This document shows positions 32,785 to 42,097 of a stretch of 64,000 bases of DNA, one piece after another. Under the pieces are notes generated by a model. It was not told where the DNA came from and did not search any database. It worked only from the letters and a program-made list of their open reading frames with translations. A program made the position numbers and the translations under genes. This DNA comes from Atriophallophorus winterbourni (taxonomy: Eukaryota > Platyhelminthes > Trematoda > Plagiorchiida > Microphallidae), in NCBI GenBank assembly GCA_013407085.1, contig JACCGJ010000352.1, positions 62,001 to 126,000 on the forward strand, written 5' to 3'. Position 1 is the first letter of the stretch; each line of letters begins with the position of its first letter.

Positions 32785-35597
32785 GTCAAAATGTTTTGCT
32801 GGGTCCCGTCGCCACAGTGCTATACGGAAATTCATGTAGTATCCGAAATAAGTGGTCCGAACTTTCTATCCTGGCACATGAGCTCCGGCCACATGCAATA
32901 GCACTGACGGAAACCTGGCTATCAGAAACTGATTCTATCCCCGAGATGATAAGTAACAGATATTCTGTAGTCAGATGCGATAGACCTAGTGAAACAAATG
33001 GTGGCGGGGTTGCCATTTTTCTTGGGCTTGGTTTTCGAACTACAGAATCGAGCGTTCGGCTTAGCACGCACAACGTTCAACTATGCTCCTGCGTCATCCA
33101 CTCATATAAGCAATCAATGGTAATAGCGTGCGTTTATATGAGTCCTCAAGCTAAATTGCAGGATTTGCATAATCTGCTTGAAAATCTCAGTTTATTGCGC
33201 TCCGAGGGGTCCCAGGTTCTTATAGTGGGTGATTTCAATTTACCCCACATATCATGGTCGACTCAGTGTTCCACCGATAAATTGTCTGAAGACTTTACCG
33301 AATGGATTCACACGCATGCTATGAGCCAGCATGTCATTGAGCCAACAAGGTTTCGACAGGGTTGCTTACCTTCGTTACTGGATCTTGTAGTCTCTTCGAG
33401 TGGTGAAATGGTACGACAGGTAGAATACCTCCCTCCGCTAGGGAAGAGTGATCATATTATGATAAGCTTTCAGCTAATACTCAGGTATGACAAACCTCCT
33501 CCTAAACTGAGGCGCGATTTCAACTGTGTAGATTGGGATCTTGTAACAGAAGAAGCTAAAACGATCTTGTCGCAATACACAGGTGACGATGTGGCTGCTA
33601 ATTGGCAGCTTCTGCATTGCTGTCTCTCGAGCTTGCAAGATAAGTTTGCTCCGTTGGTTCCTGTCAAGCGGCGCAACAAGCCAATGTGGTTCACACCTGC
33701 GATGCGTCGGGTGATTAAATTCAGGGATCGTGCCTGGAAAAGCTATAAGACTTCACAGACACAACGGTCCTGGATACAGTATAAGACAGTGAGGAATAAG
33801 GCTGTAGCTATGCAACGCATAGCGAAACGTGAATTTGAAATACGGTTGGCACGCAATATCAAGCAGTGCCCAAAGCGTTACTATAGCTATGCCCAATCTA
33901 AAGGCAAAACGCGCGAGTGGATCGGTAACCTGCAACAGGATAACGGACCCCATATAGTTTCAGATGTCGAAAAGGCTTTCGCGTTTCTCAAACACTTTCA
34001 GTCAGTCCAGAGAATTGACCGCCAAATAGACCCACCTATCACACCAGTCTCTGTAAAATCGGATGGCATTGCTGCACTCGAGGGACTATATTTCACTAAT
34101 GAGGAGATTAGACTTCAGCTTGCAGCAACTAACCCACATAAGTCTGCAGGCCCAGACGGTATTCACCCTCAGTTTATTAGAAACTTGGCGCCCGTACTAG
34201 CTGAGAGCGTGGGTCGTCTTTTTAACGCATCGCTGGTGCATGGAGTTATTCCGAGTGATTGGAAGCTAGCCGATGTTATCCCGATACACAAAAGCGGCAG
34301 TCGTTCATCTGTCTGTAATTATAGACCGGTAAGCCTTACTGTCATTCTGTGTAAGATCTTAGAGAGGCTGATCAGAGATCGGATCTGCAGGCACTTAGTT
34401 GAGTTTAAGTTGCTGGACTCTGCTCAACATGGCTTCCTTAAAGGAAAGTCGTGCCTAACAAACCTCTTGGGCTTTCTAAACGAGGTCACCAGAAAATTGG
34501 ATAAGGGCCAACAGGTTGAGGTTTTCTACTTGGACTTCTGCAAGGCTTTCGACTCAGTGAACCATAGACTGCTCGCTACCAAACTAGGCTATATGGGTAT
34601 CGCTGGTCCTCTAAGGAACTGGATAGTAGGCTTCTTAAGCAACAGGTACTTTCGTGTCAGGGTGGGCAGTACGTACTCACCGAAAGTAAGGGTTACAAGT
34701 GGAGTTCCGCAGGGATCTGTACTCGGGCCGCTACTTTTCCTTATCTTCATCGATGACTTGGCAGCGGCGCTTAAGTGTCCCTGCTACATTTTTGCGGATG
34801 ATGTCAAGTTTATTGGATCACCGAACGAACGTGATTTTATTGACGATATTGAAAAGGTTATCAAGTGGTCTGTTACATGGGATCTACCAGTTAACTTCTC
34901 AAAAAGCTATCTCTTGTCGAAAGTCGGCAAGAAGCTGGCGGTAGCTGGCCCAGATGGTACACTTGTGATAACTGGGGTGCCGAGAGTACGCGACTTAGGT
35001 ATAGAGATTTCTGCGGACTTCAAATGGGCTGATCAATGTGCAGCAGCTGCACATCGTGCTAGGAGCGCGCTGTTTCGCCTTCGATCAGTTTTATCCTGCA
35101 GGTCCCCGGAGGTTTTCATACCGATATACAAGGCTGTCGTTAGACCTCATCTCGAGTACTGCATTCAAGCTTGGTCACCATATCTTGAAAAAGATATTGC
35201 AAGGCTTGAGGGTGTTCAGTGCCTTGCTACTCGTATGATCGAAGGGCAATCAGGTAGATCTTATGAGCAAAGACTATTAAGTCTAGGGCTCTTTTCACTG
35301 AAAAGAAGGCGGCTGCGTGGGGACCTGATAGAAACCTTCAAGATCATGGCCGGTTTTAGTACTGTTCAACCAGGTGAAATGTATGTTCTCGCACCCAATG
35401 TGGGTACTCGAGGTCACCCTCTGAAACTGGCCAAACAACATGTCAGGTCTAATGCTCGTAAGCACTTCTTCAGTGAAAGAGTAGTAAGCTACTGGAACTG
35501 CCTACCTGAAGATGTCGTGAACTCTAACTCTGTAATGTGTTTCAAGAATAGACTTGATGCCGTATGGAGCTCATTATTTCCTGCATTTTGCCTCTAA
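32781..35597 (+). CDS. LINE G ORF2: endonuclease-reverse transcriptase
   Basis: 938 codons, no lesions. Residues 1-240 form an apurinic-type endonuclease: NSCSIRNKWSEL, TETWLSETD, GDFN at 150-153 and SDH at 223-225. A basic linker follows (around 300-390). The reverse transcriptase starts near 454 (KSAGPDGIHP), with YLDF at 583-586, SGVPQGS around 640-646 and FADD at 671-674, so all three catalytic aspartates are intact. The C-terminal domain (about 740-930) has PHLEYCIQAWSPYLEKDI, LFSLKRRRLRGDLIETF and the CR1-type end (RVVSYWNCLPEDVV). The enzyme would nick chromosomal DNA and copy its own RNA there. The ATG overlaps the ORF1 stop by ATGA, suggesting termination-reinitiation. Confidence 0.93.
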   Translation: MSQNVLLGPVATVLYGNSCSIRNKWSELSILAHELRPHAIALTETWLSETDSIPEMISNRYSVVRCDRPSETNGGGVAIFLGLGFRTTESSVRLSTHNVQLCSCVIHSYKQSMVIACVYMSPQAKLQDLHNLLENLSLLRSEGSQVLIVGDFNLPHISWSTQCSTDKLSEDFTEWIHTHAMSQHVIEPTRFRQGCLPSLLDLVVSSSGEMVRQVEYLPPLGKSDHIMISFQLILRYDKPPPKLRRDFNCVDWDLVTEEAKTILSQYTGDDVAANWQLLHCCLSSLQDKFAPLVPVKRRNKPMWFTPAMRRVIKFRDRAWKSYKTSQTQRSWIQYKTVRNKAVAMQRIAKREFEIRLARNIKQCPKRYYSYAQSKGKTREWIGNLQQDNGPHIVSDVEKAFAFLKHFQSVQRIDRQIDPPITPVSVKSDGIAALEGLYFTNEEIRLQLAATNPHKSAGPDGIHPQFIRNLAPVLAESVGRLFNASLVHGVIPSDWKLADVIPIHKSGSRSSVCNYRPVSLTVILCKILERLIRDRICRHLVEFKLLDSAQHGFLKGKSCLTNLLGFLNEVTRKLDKGQQVEVFYLDFCKAFDSVNHRLLATKLGYMGIAGPLRNWIVGFLSNRYFRVRVGSTYSPKVRVTSGVPQGSVLGPLLFLIFIDDLAAALKCPCYIFADDVKFIGSPNERDFIDDIEKVIKWSVTWDLPVNFSKSYLLSKVGKKLAVAGPDGTLVITGVPRVRDLGIEISADFKWADQCAAAAHRARSALFRLRSVLSCRSPEVFIPIYKAVVRPHLEYCIQAWSPYLEKDIARLEGVQCLATRMIEGQSGRSYEQRLLSLGLFSLKRRRLRGDLIETFKIMAGFSTVQPGEMYVLAPNVGTRGHPLKLAKQHVRSNARKHFFSERVVSYWNCLPEDVVNSNSVMCFKNRLDAVWSSLFPAFCL

Positions 35598-35646
35598 TTG
35601 AGTAATGATATTGTATTTATCTGGTCTTTGAAATGCACTAATGTCT

Positions 35647-35663
35647 CCTCACCTTTGGTGAGG
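35647..35663 (+). promoter_or_regulatory. LINE G 3' UTR hairpin
   Basis: CCTCACC-TTT-GGTGAGG, a perfect 7-bp stem. The sister copies carry the same stem position with different loops (GTGCT in C, ATTCT in A). RNA hairpins near the 3' end are recognised by the reverse transcriptase in several LINE families. Confidence 0.7.
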
Positions 35664-35836
35664 GGAGTTTTTGCTCTACATTCCAGGTAACCATCCTAAC
35701 AGAAGAAATCTGTGAACCTACTTTGTTTGAAGTGGTGGGCGCTCCTTTTGGTATACCACCGGAAGAAATCTGGACGCTCGATTGGCGACTCTGCCACATA
35801 TCGTCCTGTGCAAACTGAACTGAACTGAACTGAACT

Positions 35837-36290
35837 GGGGGCAATTTGAACTTGAAATTCAATACGGCGCGTAATTTAGATTCGGTTGAAGTTCAATAGT
35901 TCAATAGTTTATTACAGTATAAGAAGCCAAGAACTTGTACAAACCGCAGGATAGATTGAGCGGTGGGTCGAAAATGCAAATAAAAATGTTTGCGTTTCTA
36001 AGGTCTCAAGTGAATTGTTTTTATCGTTATCGTTTCTTCTTCGTCTTGATGCACAACAGAGGGTCAACAGTCAATAGCCAATAGTTTATTACGGTATAAA
36101 AAGCAGGGAGCTTGTACAAACCGCAGGGTGGATTGTGCGGTGGGTCGAAGAAATCTGCAAGCCCTTGTGCGCCGCATCTCTTTCTATCAGCAACATAGTC
36201 AAGGAAAACATCATGACGAAATCCTGTTCACAGATTTATAACTTCCCAGTAATTTCAAGCAATAGTCAATAGTAGTCAATAGTATTTCAT
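35837..36290 (-). repeat. Truncated LINE 3' ends with CAATAG-type tails
   Basis: Two direct copies of one block at about 35893-35975 and 36073-36163 (AGTTTATTACAGTATAAGAAG ... CTTGTACAAACCGCAGG ... GCGGTGGGTCGAA), each beginning with CAATAG repeats. A third CAATAG run lies at 36257-36283. On the minus strand these read as short LINE 3' UTRs with CTATTGAC tails, like the (TACTATTG)n tail of LINE H. Confidence 0.6.
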
Positions 36291-36950
36291 GATACAAACA
36301 TCTGAGCTTAAAATATAACCATGGAATATTCAATGCAGGGGGTCGGGTGGAGTTCAGCGGGTTCGGCGCCGTTTGCCAAAGTTCCGTAAAGGGTGGGGTT
36401 ATATGTATCATAACAGTCAATACAGGGGGAGATGGATCAGCGCAGTTCCGTGTATATGTATCTAGAAAGGAAGAGGAAAATGGATGCAGTATCGCCAAGA
36501 AGGAAATGTGAAACACCATTGAACTTTTTGAGAAAAATAGAGATAAGCGTCAAGTCGCTCTTTAAAAATGGAGAGTGATGTGGACGTTACGACAAAAATT
36601 GGTAGATTATTCCAAACAGGAAGGGTACGGACAGAAGAGAAAAAATTACGGCAGTTCAACCGACTGGGCTGGTGGGCTAGCTTGAAGACGTGTCCCCGGG
36701 TTCCGGAACCGGGTGCCGTCAAATGCAGAATATCCACTAGTTGCTTGAACTGGTTTTCAAATCTTGCAGCAACAATTTCTTCCGGAAGCGCGTCCCACAA
36801 GTTAACAACTCTTGTTGAGAGCATGAATCCTCGTGTTAGGCCTCGTGTCATTCGCTTTGGGAGCTTTAGAACATGTCAACGGGTTCTGGGTTCTACTGAC
36901 AAGCCCAACTCTGATGGTAGGTATGGGATGGGAGCCCAAGCCTGATACAA
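36291..36950 (-). pseudogene. Two fused LINE C-terminal fragments
   Basis: Minus-strand frame at 36462-36851. It first reads TRVVNLWDALPEEIVAARFE, the end of one CR1-like ORF2. Without a stop it then enters a second one: PGSGTRGHVFKLAHQPSRLN, then VWNNLPIFVVTSTSLSIFKE. The second block is close to the end of LINE H. Thus a 5'-truncated LINE landed in frame near the end of an older one. Confidence 0.75.
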
Positions 36951-37115
36951 GCAAAAGGTCGCACAGTCAGTGACTGCACGTGGGCTAAGATAATGTCAGT
37001 TTGCCGAGGTCTAGACAGATGAGAATGGAAATAGAAATGGTTGTGAGACTCCAGCTTGTATCAGCATGCAGCTCATCATCGGTGGCCAATCACTAGCACG
37101 GTGTTAGCTGCCCAA
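36945..37115 (-). repeat. R225 repeat, minus orientation
   Basis: Reads on the minus strand as the usual order: CACCGTGCTA-type 5' block, GAGCTGCATGCTG, GGAGTCTCAC, then the TCTAGACC and GCCCACGTGCAGTCACTGAC blocks. Near full length. Confidence 0.75.
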
Positions 37116-37240
37116 TACTTAAAGTTCAGTTCCTTTCAGTGGCTGTTAAGCTAATTGAGCGTTTATAATTTCTGTCGGTGTAATGCTTCTATTGAGCGCC
37201 CACCACTGCTAAAGTTGGTTCTTTGTTTGGTATCCTCGTC
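37115..37240 (-). repeat. LINE A-G family 3' end, minus strand
   Basis: The minus strand contains TTTAGCAGTGGTGGGCGCTC, a CACCGACAGAAAT equivalent and GGAACTGAACTT, the same terminal block and TGAAC-type tail as LINEs A to G. Only the last 120 bp or so survive. Confidence 0.7.
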
Positions 37241-37892
37241 GTATGCGCAGGAGTATTTTGTTAACAGTCAATAATGTATGTTTCGGTAGTAAAATCGTCC
37301 TGTTTGCAAATTAAACTACGTCTAACCAAGAAGTCAAGAATTCGTGTAATCGCTTCAGGACAGAGCTATGGAAGCCTGTTCGGTTTCAGTTGGGAACGAA
37401 GCAGCGCTAGAAGCAGGAAAAGGGGCGCAGTGTCACGAAGTAAATGAGAGTATATTATTTTAAGCATAAATTAAAGTGAACAAGCGAGGATCGAGGCTTG
37501 CTCTATAATTTGAAGGTATGTAATCATGTAATAGCACGTATCCCAGTAAGTGAACAGGTGAAAGTGAATTACTTTGAAAGTTATAGCATGTCATAATCAT
37601 CATCATGAAGCACAAGCCTGGAGCGAGACAAAGTGCCAAGCAATATGAAGCAGGAAAAGCAGATAAGCAAGCGCGTGAAAAATGGGAAAGCAGGCAAGCG
37701 AATATGCGAAGTCAAATGCGCAAAAATCACCTTGTTTTTGTAGTTTAACTGCATACGATTTTGTGGGTTTTTTGTTTTTTAAATAATACCGGCTAAAAGA
37801 TATGACACATGATAAAATACACTGGCGCCACTGACTTCAGTTTGCAGCCATATCTCGTAAGGTTTCCATCCAGCTATTAGGTATATATTTTG
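37241..37892. other. No gene seen
   Basis: AT-rich spacer; I see no coding frame or recognised element. Confidence 0.4.
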
Positions 37893-38131
37893 GATGTGCA
37901 CGGATGTGCATTCGTGCAGCATTTATGTGCTGTGCGGCTAACATCGTGCTAAATTGATTGGCCAACGGTAATGAGCTGCATGCTGAAATACGCTGGAGTT
38001 TCACTACCATTTCTATTTTTATTCCCCCTCATATCTGTCTAGGCCTGGGCAACCTGACAGTATCTCAGCCCACGTGCAGTCTCTGACTGTGCGGCACTTT
38101 GCCTGGATCAGGCTTGTGCGTTCATACATAC
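37893..38131 (+). repeat. R225 repeat, full length
   Basis: Runs from GGATGTGCATTCGTGCAGCA to GGCTTGTGCGTTCATACATA. Contains the recurring blocks GTGCTGTGCGGCTAACATCG, GAGCTGCATGCTGAAATACG, TCTGTCTAGGCCTGGGCAAC, CCCACGTGCAGTCTCTGACT and GCGGCACTTTGCCTGGATCA. No A or B box and no reading frame were found. Unclassified. Confidence 0.8.
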
Positions 38132-38868
38132 ATATACATATATTTTGGACCACACCCAGGCAAACGAATGCGCCCCACTGAGCCTAGCGCTACGGTGGGT
38201 ATCTTCATCCCAACGCGCCGCTTCATGGACTGGCTACCCGATCCTTTCGTCCAGTTCCTACCAGGCTCTGCGAATAAGGCGCGGTATGGTAAACATGTCC
38301 CAACCATCGCAAGCAAGCGAGTATCAGCATTTCTCTCAGTCCTTGGTCTCTGGGTCTTAACACCCGCTTGCAGACATCTATATTTCGAACGCGATGCTGC
38401 CACTAGATGCGAGCAATCCTACGCGGGAAACGGGTATCTAAAACAGAAAGCCGACGGACATCTTTCGCTCGGATAGACCACGTTTCACAGCCATAAAGTA
38501 GTGTAGCATGTACCACCGCGTTATACACTCGGCCTTTAGTATGGAGTTTTACATCGCGTCAACGCCATAAATAGCGACGCTTAGCAAACGCTACATCCGC
38601 TTTGCGAACGCGTTGTGAGATCTCGTCTTCAACACAATCACCAGCATAGATACAGCCGCCCAGTTAAATAAAGCTGTCGACCACTTCAATATTGACATCG
38701 CATACAGATTTGAAAGAGAGACGCTCTTGTCCTGGGTAAGTGTATTACACTTGTTAGGTGCAACGCACATACCAAACCTTGAAGCTTCAAGTGCCATGTG
38801 ATCCAGGGCTTATTGCATTATATGAGGGTCATCTCCGAGAAGTGCGCTGTCATCCGCATGCTCTAGAT

Positions 38869-39507
38869 CATGGGTGCGCAACCTGCGGCCGTGAGAGGTA
38901 TGATATGTGGCCGTTAGTAACGTACTTTTGCTCATGTTGACCGCTGTGTGATGCGACCTCGACCGCGTTCATCTGTATTGGGTTGCTGGGTGGTTACAGC
39001 AATGTTGTAGGCATAGCGACCACTGACTTAGGTCAAAGCCTTAAATCCTCATTGAAGATCGACTGGTGCATCATGATTTGGATTCACTTACTCGCAGGCG
39101 GGTTCGATCGGATCTAATCCTAACTTTTACACGTGGTTTAATAATATTACCCATGAAAAGAAGGCGCACTTTGACTGATGAGAATAGGAAATTCAACGCC
39201 GAGTGGGAAGTTGATTACTTCGTGATTGAAACTGTCGACCATTGCATGATATGCCGTATATGTGAGCAGGTTTTAAAAACACTAAAAGTGGATAACGCCA
39301 GACAGCATTATCGTCGACATGAGAGCCACGCTTACGCTAAGATGGACAGTGAGTCAAGAAAAATTGCGTTGAGAACTTGAAGAAGAAATTGGAGCAGAGA
39401 AAAAACACGTTTCAGACTTTTAGAATCAGGACGAAATATGTGCGGCCGTAGTCTCTGTGGAAAGAAAGGGGTTGTGGCCTGTTGGATAGAAAGTTTGCGC
39501 ACCCCTG
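38869..39507 (+). mobile_element. hAT-superfamily DNA transposon, deleted derivative
   Basis: 639 bp with terminal inverted repeats: CATGGGTGCGCAACCTGCGG on the left, and the complement of the right end CAGGGGTGCGCAAACTTTCT. Flanked by a perfect 8-bp duplication CTCTAGAT (38861-38868 and 39508-39515), the hallmark of hAT elements. The interior keeps only the start of a transposase (BED finger), so it depends on another copy for movement. Confidence 0.9.
39152..39380 (+). pseudogene. BED-finger fragment of a hAT transposase
   Basis: Reads MKRRRTLTDENRKFNAEWEV, then DYFVIETVDHCMICRICEQV, then KVDNARQHYRRHESHAYAKM. The pattern C-x2-C with a downstream H-x4-H-type end is the BED/ZBED-like finger of GTF2IRD2-type hAT transposases. 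It stops at 39378-39380. No catalytic RNase H-fold (DDE) region follows. Confidence 0.8.
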
Positions 39508-39698
39508 CTCTAGATCGATAGCTTTGTCATCCAGAAGAAGTTCAACATGCGCCGACCAGACAAGCCAAAGCTTTCTTTAGGACATCGTCGATCGCGAAGT
39601 TAAAAGGGAACGGCAAGATAGGGCAACCCTGCCACACTATGCTGGAAATATTGAACGAGGACGACAATTGTCCGTACGCTCGATCCCTGCCTGAGGTT

Positions 39699-39896
39699 TG
39701 ACAATTGTCGTGTTGTTTTGACATTCCTTTTATTGTGTACACAAAAAAAGTGTACACACGCTTATTTTATCGCATTACACATCTAACCTTTTTCCTTTTG
39801 TTATAGCTCATACTCGTGTTCTCTAGTTGATTAAAGCTTTACAATCAGGCGTTGTCTTCTAACCGTGTGGCTGCTCATTCATTCTGTTCTACAACA
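39699..39896 (+). repeat. Candidate 5' LTR of a gypsy-type element
   Basis: Begins TGACAATTGTCG, ends TCTACAACA just before the gag ATG at 39914, and contains a perfect hairpin at 39734-39758 (TGTGTACAC, seven A, GTGTACACA). No second LTR lies in the window, so the boundaries are a guess. Confidence 0.35.
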
Positions 39897-39913
39897 ATTT
39901 AATCAACTAGAAA

Positions 39914-40699
39914 ATGGACCGTCTTCTTCGCCCTGAACGATTCGATATTGATCCGAATTCCTGCGATGCTACTGAATCTAGGGAATACTGGTTTTTAACG
40001 TTCACAAACTTCCTCGACATAATTCAATCATTGAACCCTGATAAATTGAAAACTCTTATCCACTTCCTGTCTCCCTCCGTCTACAAACTCATTTCTGGAT
40101 ACACCAACTATGAAACCGCCATATCTGCTTTGCACTCATTATACGTTCAACCTAAGAATGAAATATTTTCACGCCATTTACTTGCTACTTGTAAACAATC
40201 CCACGCTGAAAATCTCGACCAGTTCATGCAGAAGCTCCGTAATTTGGCAAAGGATTGTAATTTTAAAGGTGTTAGTGCGGAGCAGAATCAAGAAGACGCT
40301 ATTCGTGATGCTTTCATAAGCGGACTAATTTCCAGCTCTATTCGTCAAAGATTATTAGAACATCCGATCGAGACCTTTAAAATCGTTAGAGGCTTTAGTT
40401 CTATTGATCCGGATGATATGTATGCTCTCGCGCCAGTAGTAGGTACTCGAGGCCATTCACTGAAACTTGCAAAGCAACATGTCAGGTCTAATGCACGTAA
40501 GCACTTCTTTTGCGAAAGGGTAGTGAATCACTGGAACTGTCTGCCCGAAAAGGTAGTTTGTTCTACTTCAGTAACGTGCTTCAAATATAGACTAGACTCG
40601 ATCTGGCGCTCTGTAATCAGAAAAAAACTCGAAACGCAAATTTGCTATACAGCAATAAGAACTTGCAGCCACGTGATAAACCAAATTTCATTTGTATAA
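39914..40699 (+). pseudogene. Chimera: retroelement gag joined to LINE ORF2 end
   Basis: 261 codons. Residues 1-150 are a gag of Ty3/gypsy type: HFLSPSVYKLISGYTNYETA, IFSRHLLATCKQSHAENLDQ, RNLAKDCNFKGVSAEQNQED and FISGLISSSIRQRLLEH. From about 40361 the frame changes identity to the C-terminal domain of the LINE A-G family: PIETFKIVRGFSSIDPDDMY, GTRGHSLKLAKQHVRSNARK and RVVNHWNCLPEKVV, closest to copy G. A 5'-truncated LINE evidently inserted in frame. The rest of gag-pol is absent. Confidence 0.82.
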
Positions 40700-40769
40700 A
40701 CATTAAAAACGATTAATAATATCTAGCAAATTAATGTTTTTATTTTGAGACATTTATTGGCGATAGTAT

Positions 40770-41000
40770 ATAAGTGATGTCCCCAGCACCACTTGGCGTT
40801 TGTTCGAGTACACCCCTCTAGCCTTGGGACAATCAAGTGCAACCTAAAAGGCAGCAGGGAGTTGACAGTTAGAAAGAGCTGTGCGCCAGTTATCCGCCTA
40901 CATGACTTCTCTCCGGATTTTTCCCGAAGCCTTTCCTGCAATGGGGTAACCCACAAGGCGCGTGGGCTGGCGTGTTTCGATACATCATTAAAACGGGCTG
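40770..41000 (+). repeat. Rep480 dispersed repeat, partial copy
   Basis: Shares GTCCCCAGCACCACT(T/C)GGCG, TTGTTCGAGT, CAAGTGCAACCT, GGCAGCAGGGAGTTG and the CCCGAAGC block with 52423-52910 and, inverted, 61300-61790. Only the first half is present and it is more diverged. Confidence 0.7.
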
Positions 41001-41439
41001 TTATGAATATTGCTGAAAGAACCGATTATCAGAATACCAAAAGACGAAGACCTGTGAATTAGGCTTTAATCTTCTAGAAATTGTGGTACGCAATCTGGAA
41101 TGGAAAATGACAACGGTAAGAAGTCAAATAGGAATACGGTTAGTAATGGAAAACAGGGACAACAAAATATCACCCACCATTGGATCCAGTCGCACATAAG
41201 TAATGTAAAGTAAACGAATGTGTAATTTTCGACCAATCACAATTTTCCAAAGTTTGTAGTCACATAGATACCGACACACGTACCGGACATGTCCATGTGG
41301 TTGGTCACATCAGGTTGGACTACCGACTTCCGAAATGGATTCTTGCTGCGTTGCCACATCCCGATTGGTGTAAATCTCGTGCTGGCCTTACCGTCACATG
41401 GTTTTGACAGTTACAATCTCTTACTAGTTAGCGCAGTAC
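41001..41439. other. Unassigned spacer
   Basis: No recognisable gene or repeat. Confidence 0.35.
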
Positions 41440-41880
41440 GTCTTCCAGGCTGGGTTCTTCGTGATCAGGTATCGCAATGGCTAGTTATGCTTTAGGATAT
41501 GTCCCGAAACCGTGTTCACTAGCGGTCTTGCACTAAGCATCTTCTTGGGGTATTTCTTTAAACTTGTGTGCTGTCAAGTGGAGTGACGAGGAAAGCTTGT
41601 TCTGCTGCTTGGCAGGAAAAGCAGCATGGAAGCTGCCCTGCTGATGTCGCTCTACTCGTTCACGGAACTTCATTGAATGCATGTCCCGTTCGAGATGTAG
41701 GCATCTTATCCCAGTTTGTACTTACTATTTTATATAATCCGAGGCTGTTTAAGTTCTACCCTTCCCTGCCTTTTTGTGTCTTACCATTTCTATAGTTGTA
41801 TGGCGGTTGAGCATTTGGCGCATGCTACCGTTGTAATGCTCTCCCTCGTGATGATGATTAGAATTGTTCACCTTGTTCTC
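41440..41880 (+). repeat. Rep440 dispersed repeat
   Basis: Runs from CTTCCAGGCTGGGTTCTTCG to GCTACCGTTGTAATGCTCTC and a GATGATGA tail. The same blocks occur at 43655-44330 (minus), 44340-44995 (plus), 51350-51720 (minus) and 62990-63130 (minus). The GAT-rich end resembles a LINE or SINE tail. No coding capacity recognised. Confidence 0.65.
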
Positions 41881-42097
41881 CGTGAGGAGCGATCAACGCT
41901 CTCGACACTGACTTGCCGGTTAATGTCGGTGCCATCAAGGCGGTCAAGTAACGACCTAATTGTCAACTGTGTAGGATATAAATGTCCTGGTACCGCTTAA
42001 AACTTAATGCGTTCGGTCTACTTAATGCCGATGCATTTCCATTCATCGCTATCTCGTTTCCTTCTTTCAATAAGCTGTTATGTATGTTTCTTTACAG

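Larger units (their letters stand above)
31451..35836 (+). mobile_element. CR1-like LINE copy G, ORF2 intact
   Basis: Best-preserved element in the window. ORF1 is open from 31540 to 32784, ORF2 is open over 938 codons (32781-35597), and the 3' UTR (35598-35836) carries a hairpin at 35647-35663 and ends in (TGAAC)n. Only the beginning of ORF1 seems missing or lacks a start codon. 31451-31539 may be 5' UTR or unrelated spacer. Of all copies this is the one most likely to have been active recently. Confidence 0.9.
38132..39690 (-). pseudogene. RTE-type LINE fragment, split by a hAT element
   Basis: On the minus strand this reads, from 39690 down, the RT block YGQLSSSFNISSIVWQGCPI then LPFPFNFAIDDVLKKALACL. 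After the hAT insert come ADD-box remnants near 38850, HMALEASRFGMCVAPNKCNT, the region before CETWSIRA, and the conserved LPYRALFAEPG and SVGRIRLPGCGP end. The family is abundant in fluke genomes. Several stops; 5'-truncated at the fingers domain. It ends next to the R225 copy. Confidence 0.8.
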
